A program made the position numbers and the translations under genes. From AP-15 sp963724435 (GTDB lineage: Bacteria; Pseudomonadota; Alphaproteobacteria; ATCC43930; CGMCC-115725), in the NCBI GenBank assembly GCA_963724435.1, contig CAVRUN010000018.1, positions 30,319-94,318 on the forward strand: DNA of 64,000 nucleotides. The letters are read 5' to 3'. Position 1 is the stretch's first letter, and each line of letters starts with the position of its first letter. Below, piece by piece: positions 1 through 7,731 of this stretch. The notes below the pieces were generated by a model. It saw only the letters and a list, made by a program, of their open reading frames with translations. It searched no databases and was not told the DNA's origin.

Positions 1-1072
1 CGGCGCGGCCGCCCCAATAAGCCGCTCGTGCCTTGGCATACGGCGTGTCGGCCCGCGTCAGGATATGGGAAAAGTCGTCGAAGGCGAGTGACGGATCCTT
101 TTTGAACCTTAACGCAATATAACCAAGCAGAAAATTGGCGTCGGCATAGGCTTTGCCGTCGAGAACACCGTGCTGCGCGGCGATCTGATAGGCAAGATCG
201 AAATTGCCGCCAGCAAGCACGCGTCGCGCGATAATCTGGCGCTCACGCCACCAGGCCTCAGGGTGCAGCGGATCCCCGGAATTGCCGCGCAGGATCGCAA
301 CCGCGGCGTCGGTCATGTCCTTTTCGCGTCGCGCGCGCAATTCCGCGAAGAGCAGCCCGGAATCCGCCTGCAACGGCGCCGGCACGCGTGCAACGAGCAG
401 GTCGGCCGCCGGCGCATGCAGCAACAAGGCGAGACGCGCCTCGGCCAACGCGCGGGAGTCCGGCGGCACCCGCGACAGCATCCGCCGCACCGCCTCGACC
501 TTGCCGTCCCACAGCAGCCGGTCCAGCCGGTTTTGATTGTCTTGGGGCGTAATTGCCGCGCCGTGATTGGCGAGAAAACTCTTTTCGTCGATCGCGTTGA
601 AGTCGCTGTCGACCCAAACCGCCCGCAATGCCGCGGTCCCGCCGGCGACATCGCCCGATTTCAACTTTATTTCGGCAGCGCGGATCTGTCCGGTGGCGCT
701 GATTGGTGGGAAGCGGGCAAACCAAGCGGCGGCAACGGCATCGGTTTCGCCTGTCAGAGCTTCTTCGGCGTGCATCCGTAACGCCTTTTGGCGCGGCCAA
801 GCCGGGTTCTTTTCGATGAAATCGGCGATGTCGGCAAAGCGGCCCGGGGCGCCGGGGCTGGCGTAGTTGAGCCAACGCAGCATTTTGAGCGGAAGCGGGT
901 CGCTAATCGCGGCGACATCGGCGGAGGCGCGGTTCCAGTCGCCGGCTTGTGCGGTCGCGACCGCAGCGCGGGTCGCCGCCGCATCGGAACTCGACAATGT
1001 CTGCGCTTGCGCAGCACCCGCAACAGCAAGTCCCAGGATGATTGGTAAAACAAAGCGATTGTGAGAGAGCAA
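1..1072 (-). CDS. slt: Soluble lytic murein transglycosylase, N-terminal part (runs off the left edge)
   Basis: Periplasmic enzyme that cleaves the MurNAc-GlcNAc bond of peptidoglycan to leave 1,6-anhydro-MurNAc. The frame is open from a TTG at 1072 to the window edge, about 357 codons, with no stop. The TTG has a purine-rich AAGGAAGGGGGG about 8 nt upstream, which decides the start. Residues 7-24 look like a signal peptide ending AAQAQ. The rest is Ala/Leu/Arg-rich helical repeat (WPRQKALRMHAEEAL, later AKARAAYWGGRA), as expected for the superhelical U-domain of Slt. The catalytic SLT domain would lie outside the window. It is divergent from dapA, sharing a 190-bp promoter region. Family assignment is from sequence character and the AYWGGRA element, so fairly but not fully certain. 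Confidence 0.78.
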   Translation of the reverse strand, partial: MLSHNRFVLPIILGLAVAGAAQAQTLSSSDAAATRAAVATAQAGDWNRASADVAAISDPLPLKMLRWLNYASPGAPGRFADIADFIEKNPAWPRQKALRMHAEEALTGETDAVAAAWFARFPPISATGQIRAAEIKLKSGDVAGGTAALRAVWVDSDFNAIDEKSFLANHGAAITPQDNQNRLDRLLWDGKVEAVRRMLSRVPPDSRALAEARLALLLHAPAADLLVARVPAPLQADSGLLFAELRARREKDMTDAAVAILRGNSGDPLHPEAWWRERQIIARRVLAGGNFDLAYQIAAQHGVLDGKAYADANFLLGYIALRFKKDPSLAFDDFSHILTRADTPYAKARAAYWGGRA

Positions 1073-1262
1073 GGTTGGCCCCCCTTCCTTGCCGCGTCAA
1101 AGATAAGGCAAACGTCATAGCGGGTTTTTGTCCGGCGAAGCAAGGAAAGGCCACCTGTTTTCCATATTTCCACACGCCGCCGGGATCCGATCCCGCCAAT
1201 GTTGAAGCTTGCCGTCACGAGGGATATCGTGCGCGGTCGAGGCCGCCACCCGGGAGGAAACG

Positions 1263-2138
1263 ATGTTTAAGGGATCGTTTGTCGCGCTGATTACCCCGTT
1301 TCGCAACGGCGGGGTCGATGAGACCAAGTTTCAGGATTTTGTCGCGTGGCAAGTCGACCAGGGCACGCATGGTCTGGTGCCGACCGGCACCACCGGCGAG
1401 GCGCCGACTTTGAGCCACGACGAGCAGGAGCGGGTGATCGCTCTGTGCGCCGAAGTCGCGAATGGCCGGGTCCCCGTTATTGCCGGCACCGGATCGAATT
1501 CGACCGCGCATACAATCGAACTGACGCGCCTCGCCAAGGCGGCTGGAGCCAGCGCGGCGCTGATCGTCTGCCCCTATTACAACAAGCCGACCCAGGAAGG
1601 TCTTTACCAGCACTTCAAGGCGATCCATGACGCGGTCGACATCCCGATCGTGATCTACAACATCCCCGGCCGGTCATCGGTCGATATGAACAACGCGACG
1701 ATGGCTCGGCTCGCGAAACTCCCCAACATCGTCGGCGTCAAGGACGCGACCAACGATCTCGCACGCCCATTGCGCATGCGCGTCGATATCGGCCGCGATT
1801 TTTCGATGATGTCGGGAGAGGATGCGACCGCAGTTGCCTATCTCGCACAGGGCGGCGACGGCTGCATCTCGGTCACCGCCAATGTGGCGCCGAGGCTGCT
1901 CGCTGAAATGCACGAGGCGTGGCAGCGCGGCGCATTCGAGACCGTCCAGCAGATCAATGAGCGGCTGATCCCGCTGCACGATGCTCTGTTCGCCGAAACC
2001 AGCCCGGCGCCGGTCAAATACGCGGCGTCGCTGCTCGGCAAATGCGAACCGACGGTGCGGCAGCCGCTTTGCGCGATCATGCCTGAAACACAAGAGCGGG
2101 TGGCGCGGGCGATGCGCGGCGCGGGTCTGTTGAACTAA
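1263..2138 (+). CDS. dapA: 4-hydroxy-tetrahydrodipicolinate synthase
   Basis: Condenses pyruvate with aspartate semialdehyde in the diaminopimelate/lysine pathway; cytoplasmic TIM barrel. The protein of 291 residues has the usual family length. Visible hallmarks: TGTTGE at 41-46 (pyruvate-carboxylate binding), YYNKP at 105-109, Y132, IPGR at 135-138 and Schiff-base Lys160 in GVKDAT. I chose ATG 1263 because GGGAGGAAACG precedes it; the frame continues upstream to 1209 without family similarity. It is followed 52 bp later by smpB in the same direction, a common alphaproteobacterial order. A short direct repeat overlaps its stop codon (see 2123-2170). Confidence 0.97.
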   Translation: MFKGSFVALITPFRNGGVDETKFQDFVAWQVDQGTHGLVPTGTTGEAPTLSHDEQERVIALCAEVANGRVPVIAGTGSNSTAHTIELTRLAKAAGASAALIVCPYYNKPTQEGLYQHFKAIHDAVDIPIVIYNIPGRSSVDMNNATMARLAKLPNIVGVKDATNDLARPLRMRVDIGRDFSMMSGEDATAVAYLAQGGDGCISVTANVAPRLLAEMHEAWQRGAFETVQQINERLIPLHDALFAETSPAPVKYAASLLGKCEPTVRQPLCAIMPETQERVARAMRGAGLLN

Positions 2139-2170
2139 GTTGGGCTGTTGAACTGAGTCGGGCTGTTAAG
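2123..2170 (+). repeat. Imperfect tandem repeat spanning the dapA stop
   Basis: Two and a half copies of an 18-19 bp unit, consensus GGGCTGTTGAACTGAGTC: copy 1 at 2123-2141 (GGGTCTGTTGAACTAAGTT, carrying the dapA TAA), copy 2 at 2142-2159, and partial copy GGGCTGTTAAG at 2160-2170. It looks like a local duplication of the gene end; no function is evident. Confidence 0.8.
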
Positions 2171-2190
2171 CAGCGTTTAGGACGGGCGCG

Positions 2191-2655
2191 GTGCGGACGG
2201 CCGATCGATATGTCGCGCAAAACCGGCGCGCCCGGCACGATTACATCATCGAGGATACGCTCGAAGCCGGCCTCGTATTGCAGGGCACCGAGGTCAAGGT
2301 ATTGCGCAAGGGCCAGGCCAGCATCGCCGAAGCTTATGCCGACGAGAGCGGCGGCGAGCTATTTCTGGTCAATGCCAACATCCCGGAATATGCGAGTTCG
2401 GCGCATTTCAACCACGAGCCGCGGCGGCCGCGAAAGCTCTTATTGCATCGCAAGGAAATGAACCGCCTGCTCGGCGCGATCCGTCGCGAGGGGGTGACGG
2501 TCGTTCCGCTATCGATCTATTTCAACGAGCGCGGCCGGGCCAAGATCTCGCTCGGCCTTGCCCGCGGCAAGCGCAAAGCCGATAAGCGTGAAGCGGAAAA
2601 GTCGCGCGACTGGCAACGCAGCCGCGCTCGGATCATGCGCGAACAAAGCGCCTGA
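2191..2655 (+). CDS. smpB: SsrA (tmRNA)-binding protein SmpB
   Basis: Binds the tRNA-like domain of tmRNA and delivers it to stalled ribosomes for trans-translation. The 154-residue length is normal. Characteristic segments: NRRARHDYIIEDTLEAGLVL near the N terminus, LQGTEVKVLRKG, the EYASSAHFNHEPRRPRKLL core and the basic C-terminal tail (KRKADKREAEKSRDWQRSRA) that enters the decoding site. The start is GTG at 2191; no stronger upstream start exists before the repeat. tmRNA itself is not visible in this window. It lies downstream of dapA and converges on the Nramp gene 17 bp away. Confidence 0.97.
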   Translation: MRTADRYVAQNRRARHDYIIEDTLEAGLVLQGTEVKVLRKGQASIAEAYADESGGELFLVNANIPEYASSAHFNHEPRRPRKLLLHRKEMNRLLGAIRREGVTVVPLSIYFNERGRAKISLGLARGKRKADKREAEKSRDWQRSRARIMREQSA

Positions 2656-2672
2656 CGTCCTGAGCCCGAGTG

Positions 2673-3932
2673 CTAGTTCCAGATCCCGGAAATGCCGCCG
2701 TAGACGCCAAGCACCGAGATCAGGCTCGACACGCCGATGACAATCCAGCGATAGCTGCCACGCAGCCGATGCTCCTGTGGCAATGCCCGCGTCGCCAACG
2801 CGACGAGAAGACCCAACACCAGCGGAAGCATGAGCGCATTCATCACCTCGACGGCGACATTGAGGCTAATTAGATTCGGCGCCTCGGCGACGATGATCGC
2901 GCCTCCAACCACTGCAGCGATATAGACCCCATAAAACCATGGCGCTTCTGACGGATGGTGTGCGAGGGAGTGTTTGTAGCCGGTGACCTCGCCAAACCCC
3001 CAGGCGCAAGCGAGAGAGACGACGATTGCCGCCACCATGGCGGCACCCATAACGGCAAGCCCAAAGACCACGCGGCCTACCGCCGGGCCAAGAAACGGTG
3101 TCAATTCACCGGCCATCTGCCCCACGGAATCGAGCCCGCCTGCGGAGTGGCCGCCGACCTTGCCGATCGTGGCGGCGGTGGCGACCAGCACGGCGGCCAT
3201 GACCAGCTGGGTCGCAATCGCCCCAAGGCAGGTGTCCCAGCGTGCGTTTCTGTAATCCTCGGGATCAAGTTTCTTATCGGCGACCGCGGATTGCTGAAAG
3301 AAAATCATCCACGGCATGATGACCGCGCCAATATTGGCGGCCATCAGGTACAGATAGTCCGTGTTGCCGATCGGGAACTGTATAAGACCTTGCACAAGCT
3401 CTACAGCTTGGGGACGGCTTGAGTACGCAATCCAGAAGAACGCGCATTCAAACAGGCCGAGGGCGATGGCGACGAGTTCGACCCGGCGGTAGGAACCAGT
3501 CCAGACGACCACGAGGAGAAAGACTACAGCGAGCGAGAGGCCCAGGTCGCGCGGCACTCCAAAGAGTTCACCGACGCCAGCCACGCCGGAGAACTCGGTG
3601 AGCAAAGCGCCGATCGAAGCCACCCCCAAACCTGTCACCGACAGCCACGCCCAACGCTCGCCGAAAATGTCTCGGATCAGTTCGCCGTGCCCTTTGCCCG
3701 TAAAGATGCCTAGGCGCACCGTCAATTCCTGCACCACGTAAAGGATCGGCATCAGCAGAATCTGGAGGAGCAGGAGCCGGTAGCCCCACTGCACGCCGCT
3801 TTGTCCTGCCGTGATGATGCTGCCGACATCGGTATCCGCAAGCATCACCAACAAGCCCGGCCCGAGCACGGCAAAGAAACGCCTCCTCCGAACGCCAGGC
3901 CTTCGGGGCGCGACGACGACGCTTGTGGACAT
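2673..3932 (-). CDS. Nramp-family (SLC11) divalent metal transporter with atypical metal-site motifs
   Basis: Inner-membrane transporter of 419 residues with about 11 hydrophobic segments; Nramp proteins move Mn2+, Fe2+ or related ions with protons. The family start LGPGLLVMLADTDVGS is clear, but the canonical DPGN of TM1 is replaced by DTDVGS (33-38). The TM6 MPH motif reads MPW (206-208), keeping the Met but losing the His. Metal selectivity may therefore differ from MntH. It is the last gene of a minus-strand run: cupredoxin, FTR1 permease, outer-membrane protein, Nramp. Only 9 bp separate it from the outer-membrane gene, so co-transcription is likely. I see the family clearly; the substrate is inference. 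Confidence 0.88.
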   Translation of the reverse strand: MSTSVVVAPRRPGVRRRRFFAVLGPGLLVMLADTDVGSIITAGQSGVQWGYRLLLLQILLMPILYVVQELTVRLGIFTGKGHGELIRDIFGERWAWLSVTGLGVASIGALLTEFSGVAGVGELFGVPRDLGLSLAVVFLLVVVWTGSYRRVELVAIALGLFECAFFWIAYSSRPQAVELVQGLIQFPIGNTDYLYLMAANIGAVIMPWMIFFQQSAVADKKLDPEDYRNARWDTCLGAIATQLVMAAVLVATAATIGKVGGHSAGGLDSVGQMAGELTPFLGPAVGRVVFGLAVMGAAMVAAIVVSLACAWGFGEVTGYKHSLAHHPSEAPWFYGVYIAAVVGGAIIVAEAPNLISLNVAVEVMNALMLPLVLGLLVALATRALPQEHRLRGSYRWIVIGVSSLISVLGVYGGISGIWN

Positions 3933-3941
3933 CAGGTAGTC

Positions 3942-4697
3942 TCAGAAGTGGATTTCGTATTCGGCTTGCCAGCGCCAAGTGTCGCGTGGCGCCCACGGCC
4001 GTATCCCAAAGAGGATGCCACCGTTCCACTTTAGTGTGCCCGGACCGAGATTGCTTATCGTGCCGAATACCTGCGGGCCGATGCGGTTGTCTTGCGGCCA
4101 GCCGGAGTTATACTCGGGGAAGCTGCTAGGCTGGCCGTAAGCCTGGAATCCGGGCTCGATCGGCGTGCCGAGCGCAATCCGTGTTTCCCACGCATAAAGA
4201 AAACCCGGCCTGCCCGAGGCGTATGGCGTGCCGACGTCATGTTCCATGAAAAGGTTAACGGTATTGATGGTGTGAGAAAATTCTTTGCGAAAAATCGGTC
4301 CAAAGGTCACCTCGTTGGGCGTGTTCGCCAATGTCGTCTTGCCGAATTCAAAAAAGAAACCGCTGTCGATCCACCGCTCACCGCGCTCTGTAAACTGAAG
4401 AATGTTTTCCCACGTCACCTGACTGAAATGTATCGACTGGCCAGGCCCTGCGTCGCGCTCCTGCTCCAATTCCAATTCGGTACGCCAGAAGCTATTAACG
4501 CCGTATTCGAGCTCCTGAGTCGAACTCAATTCGCCGCTGTGGGCGTGGCTCGGATCCTGGCCGATATCGCCTAATGGTTCGATCGCAATTTCGCCGGTTT
4601 CGGCGTCAGGCATCTGCACCTTGAAGTCCGCAGCGGCGGGCATCGCGACAGCAAGGCAGACCGCTCCAGCAAGCGATGACATGATAGTGCTTCGCAT
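3942..4697 (-). CDS. Putative outer-membrane beta-barrel protein of the metal-uptake cluster
   Basis: A 251-residue secreted protein of no family I can name. The start ATG 4697 follows GGGAG by 9 nt; an overlapping GTG at 4706 is less likely. Residues 1-24 are a signal peptide (MRSTIMSSLAGAV...AAAD). The mature part alternates polar and aromatic residues (GVNSFWRTELELEQ, FFFEFGKTTLAN, WRWQAEYEIHF) and ends in Phe, the usual signature of a beta-barrel inserted by BAM. It sits between the FTR1 permease and the Nramp gene, so a role in passage of metal or a metal chelate across the outer membrane is plausible. That role is inference from position and fold type. Confidence 0.7.
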   Translation of the reverse strand: MRSTIMSSLAGAVCLAVAMPAAADFKVQMPDAETGEIAIEPLGDIGQDPSHAHSGELSSTQELEYGVNSFWRTELELEQERDAGPGQSIHFSQVTWENILQFTERGERWIDSGFFFEFGKTTLANTPNEVTFGPIFRKEFSHTINTVNLFMEHDVGTPYASGRPGFLYAWETRIALGTPIEPGFQAYGQPSSFPEYNSGWPQDNRIGPQVFGTISNLGPGTLKWNGGILFGIRPWAPRDTWRWQAEYEIHF

Positions 4698-4746
4698 TCG
4701 CAGCACTCCCGCAGACGGCGCGTTCCAAAAAAGCAGGCGAATTTAC

Positions 4747-5586
4747 TTAGACGGTTGCGACCGGACGCGGCAGATTCGGCGCGCGCTCAGGCGCCATCAA
4801 CCGCATCAATCCGCCGATCACGATGATTGTTGCGAGATAAAACACGACCTGAATACCGGCCGGTTGCGCTGAATAGCCGATCAACACATGCAGCAATGTG
4901 CCGAGCATGCTGCGCTCGCCGAGAATCGAAGAGGTGTCCCACAAATCATTGCCAAGTGACGGCAAGAGATTGGCCTGCATCAGGAATGCTGCGCCCTGTG
5001 ACGCCATGCCCGCCGCCAACAGCAGGATCAGCCAGCTGGTCACGGCAAACAGCCGCTTCATCGGGATCGCGAGCAGGCCGAAGTAGATCAGCGTGCCGAT
5101 CGCAACGCCGCCAATCATCCCCAACGCTCCCCCCGCCAGCATGCTGAGCGCACCAACACCGGAGGCGAGGGCGATGCCGTACAAAAACAGCACGACCTCG
5201 GACCCCTCGCGCAAAACCGCGATACCGACGACGAGACCCAACGCGTAGAGCGGCCGACTGCCGCCCATGACGGCCCGGCCCAGGCCCGCTGCGCTCGCCG
5301 CCAACTCGCGTCCGTGCCGGTTCATCCAGATGTTGTGCCAGCCGAGCATTGCGACCGCGGTAAAGAGAATGGTCGCATTAAACAATTCCTGGCCGATGCC
5401 GTTGACCGCGGCGGCGATCGCCTCGGCGCAGCCGGCGACGATCGTGGCGCCGGCGATCCCGGCAGCAACCCCGGCTCCGACCCAAACTCCCCGGCGGGGC
5501 ACACCGCGGCTCGCTGCCAGCACTATGCCGACCACCAGGGCGGCTTCAAGAACTTCGCGGAAAACGATGATTGCCGTGGCCAGCAT
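4747..5586 (-). CDS. FTR1-family high-affinity iron permease
   Basis: Inner-membrane permease of 279 residues, related to yeast Ftr1, EfeU and FetM. Both REXXE iron-binding motifs are present: REVLE at 10-14 and REGSE at 126-130, each in a hydrophobic helix. About seven transmembrane segments can be seen, the usual number. The start ATG 5586 gives the family N terminus (MLATAIIVFREVLEAALVVG). The gene begins 11 bp after the cupredoxin gene and is followed 49 bp later by the outer-membrane gene. Unlike EfeUOB, no EfeO M75 or DyP peroxidase gene is beside it. Iron is the likely substrate. Confidence 0.93.
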   Translation of the reverse strand: MLATAIIVFREVLEAALVVGIVLAASRGVPRRGVWVGAGVAAGIAGATIVAGCAEAIAAAVNGIGQELFNATILFTAVAMLGWHNIWMNRHGRELAASAAGLGRAVMGGSRPLYALGLVVGIAVLREGSEVVLFLYGIALASGVGALSMLAGGALGMIGGVAIGTLIYFGLLAIPMKRLFAVTSWLILLLAAGMASQGAAFLMQANLLPSLGNDLWDTSSILGERSMLGTLLHVLIGYSAQPAGIQVVFYLATIIVIGGLMRLMAPERAPNLPRPVATV

Positions 5587-5597
5587 TACGCTACTCG

Positions 5598-5924
5598 CTA
5601 TTTAACGACCAGATGACCGCGGGTCTGCGGATGAAAATCGTCGAAAAATTCATAGCTGCCGGGATCGAGCGGCCCGACAAAGACCGTGATCTCCTGACCG
5701 GGGCCAACCACTTTCTCGCGGTGGAACTGATTGCTTTCGAATTCGGATGTGGTCTGGTTTTCGTTGCGGACCACAAGCTTGACCTTAACACCGGCCGGGA
5801 TCTGGACTTCGCTCGGCACAAACTGGTTGTTCTTCAGCGCAATTGAGAAACTCGGAACGTCAGCTGAGGCGGGTGTCGCCAATAGCAGACCCAGCACTCC
5901 GGCGACCGGCAGAAAACGACGCAT
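5598..5924 (-). CDS. Periplasmic cupredoxin-like protein linked to FTR1
   Basis: A 108-residue exported protein. Residues 1-22 are a signal peptide (MRRFLPVAGVLGLLLATPAS). The remainder is a single cupredoxin-type beta sandwich (FVPSEVQIPAGVKVKLVVRN, VFVGPLDPGSYEFF, HPQTRGHLVVK). It contains no cysteine, so it cannot form a classical type 1 copper site; His68, His98 and His104 with acidic residues (E61, E63, D95, D96) could bind a metal. Proteins of this kind accompany FTR1 permeases (P19/FetP and EfeO-like systems) and are thought to deliver or oxidise iron in the periplasm. The ATG 5924 is chosen because translation upstream of it lacks family character. A perfect inverted repeat lies just upstream. 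Confidence 0.87.
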   Translation of the reverse strand: MRRFLPVAGVLGLLLATPASADVPSFSIALKNNQFVPSEVQIPAGVKVKLVVRNENQTTSEFESNQFHREKVVGPGQEITVFVGPLDPGSYEFFDDFHPQTRGHLVVK

Positions 5925-5938
5925 CGACGGCACCAAAC

Positions 5939-5963
5939 ATTGCGAATGCGAACGGCTCGCAAT
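5939..5963 (-). promoter_or_regulatory. Candidate operator: ATTGCGA-N11-TCGCAAT inverted repeat
   Basis: A perfect 7-bp inverted repeat, left arm 5939-5945 and right arm 5957-5963, lies 15 bp upstream of the cupredoxin start, where a repressor could control the cupredoxin-FTR1-outer membrane-Nramp unit. It does not clearly match the Fur, Irr or RirA consensus sites I know. Confidence 0.4.
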
Positions 5964-6027
5964 ATCAGCGGTATACCGTTGCACGACAATCGCAAAATTA
6001 TCACGGTACCGCCGGCGTGCCATGCGC

Positions 6028-6822
6028 CTAGCGCATCGCTCGCTCTCCACGGCCCGGCTCAATCCGGTCGAGAATCTCGGCAAACACCGCCTCGAACATC
6101 GCGGCCGTCAGCTTTCCGGTGTTCGTGTTGAGTCGCGAGCAGTGATAGCTGTCGGCCAACAGCCGCCCATCCGGAAGCGCATGCACCGCACCATGGCCGA
6201 ACCGGAACAATGCACGGCGCAGGCCCAATGCCGAGAGCACTGCATCATGGGCGATCGCCCCTAATGCCACAAACGCGCGAAGCCCGGGCGAGGCCATCAC
6301 CTCCTGCACCAGGAAGCGCCGGCAGGCGGTGATCTCGCGCGGTTCGGGCTTGTTTTGCGGCGGGACGCAGCGCACCGCGTTGGTAATCCGCGCGCCGACC
6401 AGCGCCAGCCCATCATCCGACCGCGCGTCGTAGTGCCCCAATGCCAGCCCGAATTTGCGCAGGGTCGCATAAAGCAAGTCGCCCGCGTAATCGCCGGTGA
6501 ACGGGCGCCCCGTTCGATTAGCGCCGCGCAGCCCCGGCGCCAGCCCGACGATTAGTAGCTCGGCCGCCTTCACGCCAAAGGACGGCACCGGTGCGTTGAA
6601 CCAATCAGGATGCGCCTTGCGCTGGGTCTCGCGAAACGCCACCAGCCGCGGGCACAGCGCACAGTCCCGGCCTGGAAGCTTTGCTGCCGGCATTTGCCCG
6701 GTTTCCAGAACCCCACCCGGCGGTTCGGCGGGAACGGGAGGCTCGGTCGCCAGCGGCCTCGGAGACTCGGACCCAGGAGACTCGGACCCGGGCGACTCGG
6801 GCTCGCGCGATGGCGCGCTCAC
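6028..6822 (-). CDS. Family 5 (UDGb-type) uracil-DNA glycosylase with iron-sulfur cluster
   Basis: Removes uracil and other deaminated bases from DNA. The 264-residue protein has motif 1 GLAPGLRGANRTGRPFTGD (93-111) and motif 3 SYHCSRLNTNTGKLT near the C terminus, diagnostic of family 5. In motif 3 a Cys takes the place of the usual Pro (SYHPS). Four cysteines at 54, 57, 152 and 167 fit the 4Fe-4S ligands. Residues 1-50 are an extra Pro/Ser/Glu-rich tail with PGSES repeats. The start shares the ATGA overlap (6819-6822) with the stop of the NYN gene, so the two are translationally coupled. A start further inside, near MPAAKLPGRDC, cannot be excluded. Confidence 0.93.
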   Translation of the reverse strand: MSAPSREPESPGSESPGSESPRPLATEPPVPAEPPGGVLETGQMPAAKLPGRDCALCPRLVAFRETQRKAHPDWFNAPVPSFGVKAAELLIVGLAPGLRGANRTGRPFTGDYAGDLLYATLRKFGLALGHYDARSDDGLALVGARITNAVRCVPPQNKPEPREITACRRFLVQEVMASPGLRAFVALGAIAHDAVLSALGLRRALFRFGHGAVHALPDGRLLADSYHCSRLNTNTGKLTAAMFEAVFAEILDRIEPGRGERAMR

Positions 6823-7397
6823 GCCTCGTCGACGGTTTCGGTGCGCACCCGCAGTTCCTCGCGCGGATGATGATTGCGCGCAATGTTGGGTGCGAGATCC
6901 TGCAATTCTATAAAGTTGTCGGCTTGGCGGCGCAGATCGTCCGAAACCATTGGCGGCGACGAGCGGATCGTCGATACCACCGACACGCGCACGCCGCGGC
7001 GCTGCACCGCCTCAACCAGCCGGCGAAAATCGCCGTCGCCGGAAAACAGCACGGCATGGTCGATAAATTGCGCCATTTCGAGCATATCGATCGCCAGTTC
7101 GATATCCATGTTGCCCTTGATCCGGCGCCGCCCCATCACGTCGGTGAACTCCTTGGTGGGCTTTGTGACCATCGAATAGCCGTTGTAATCGAGCCAATCC
7201 ACCAATGGCCGGATTGGCGAATATTCCTGATCTTCGACCAACGCCGTATAATAAAACGCGCGGATCAGCCGCCCTTTGGTGCTGAACAAATCGAGAAGCC
7301 GCTTGTAATCGATATCAAAAGCAAGGCCGCGGGCGGCGGAATAAAGATTGGCGCCGTCGATAAATATGGCGATACGCTCTTCTGGATAGAATATCAT
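6819..7397 (-). CDS. NYN-domain (LabA/DUF88-type) putative RNase
   Basis: A 192-residue cytoplasmic protein with a single NYN domain, the PIN-like nuclease fold. The acidic centre is intact: D14 (FIDGANL), D98 and D104 (KGNMDIELAIDML), D121 and D123 (FSGDGDF). Such proteins are thought to cleave RNA; the substrate is unknown here. The start ATG 7397 gives MIFYPEERIAIFIDGANLY, the common N terminus of this group. Its stop overlaps the start of the uracil-DNA glycosylase by 4 bp. About 330 bp upstream hold no recognised gene. NYN and smpB being near each other is common in alphaproteobacteria but no shared role is established. Confidence 0.92.
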   Translation of the reverse strand: MIFYPEERIAIFIDGANLYSAARGLAFDIDYKRLLDLFSTKGRLIRAFYYTALVEDQEYSPIRPLVDWLDYNGYSMVTKPTKEFTDVMGRRRIKGNMDIELAIDMLEMAQFIDHAVLFSGDGDFRRLVEAVQRRGVRVSVVSTIRSSPPMVSDDLRRQADNFIELQDLAPNIARNHHPREELRVRTETVDEA

Positions 7398-7731
7398 TGG
7401 GGATAATGCTCCAAATCACGATACCTTAATAAAAGTGTCGTACAGCGACGCAGCCGGGTCAAGCGCAACCTCCGCCGGCCAGGCAGGTTCCCTAAATAGT
7501 ACAAAACAGTTTTGTGGTCGCAAATCGCGCGCACGTTGCCCTCTGGGCAGGCTCCGCGGCCGCCCTGCCGCGCCGCACTTAAACCGGAAATCACCGAATG
7601 CCGCCGTTTGTGGGCTTACACACTTTGAAAGGTGTTGGAGGAGGCGGAGCGCTGCCACACCCGCCCTAGCACAGCTTCCGGCAATCTCCCGGAAGGCGCC
7701 AAACAGCCGAGGCGACTGCGGGAGTGCAGCG
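7398..7731. other. Non-coding stretch upstream of the NYN gene
   Basis: About 330 bp without a convincing gene; translations in all frames are Arg/Ala-rich noise. It should contain the promoter of the NYN/uracil-DNA glycosylase pair. GGCAGG and CCTGCC arms near 7548-7571 could fold, but I cannot assign a known RNA. Confidence 0.4.
7675..7695 (-). terminator. Hairpin downstream of the 47-aa secreted-protein gene
   Basis: Perfect 7-bp inverted repeat CTTCCGG-N7-CCGGAAG about 37 nt past the stop of the small minus-strand gene. No T-run follows it, so terminator function is tentative. Confidence 0.35.

Noticed and set aside
7540..7700. Possible 6S or SRP RNA suggested by GC-rich stems and a CCGGAAGG string
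   Set aside because: The conserved SRP loop sequence is not present and I could not build a 6S-like central bubble; evidence too thin.
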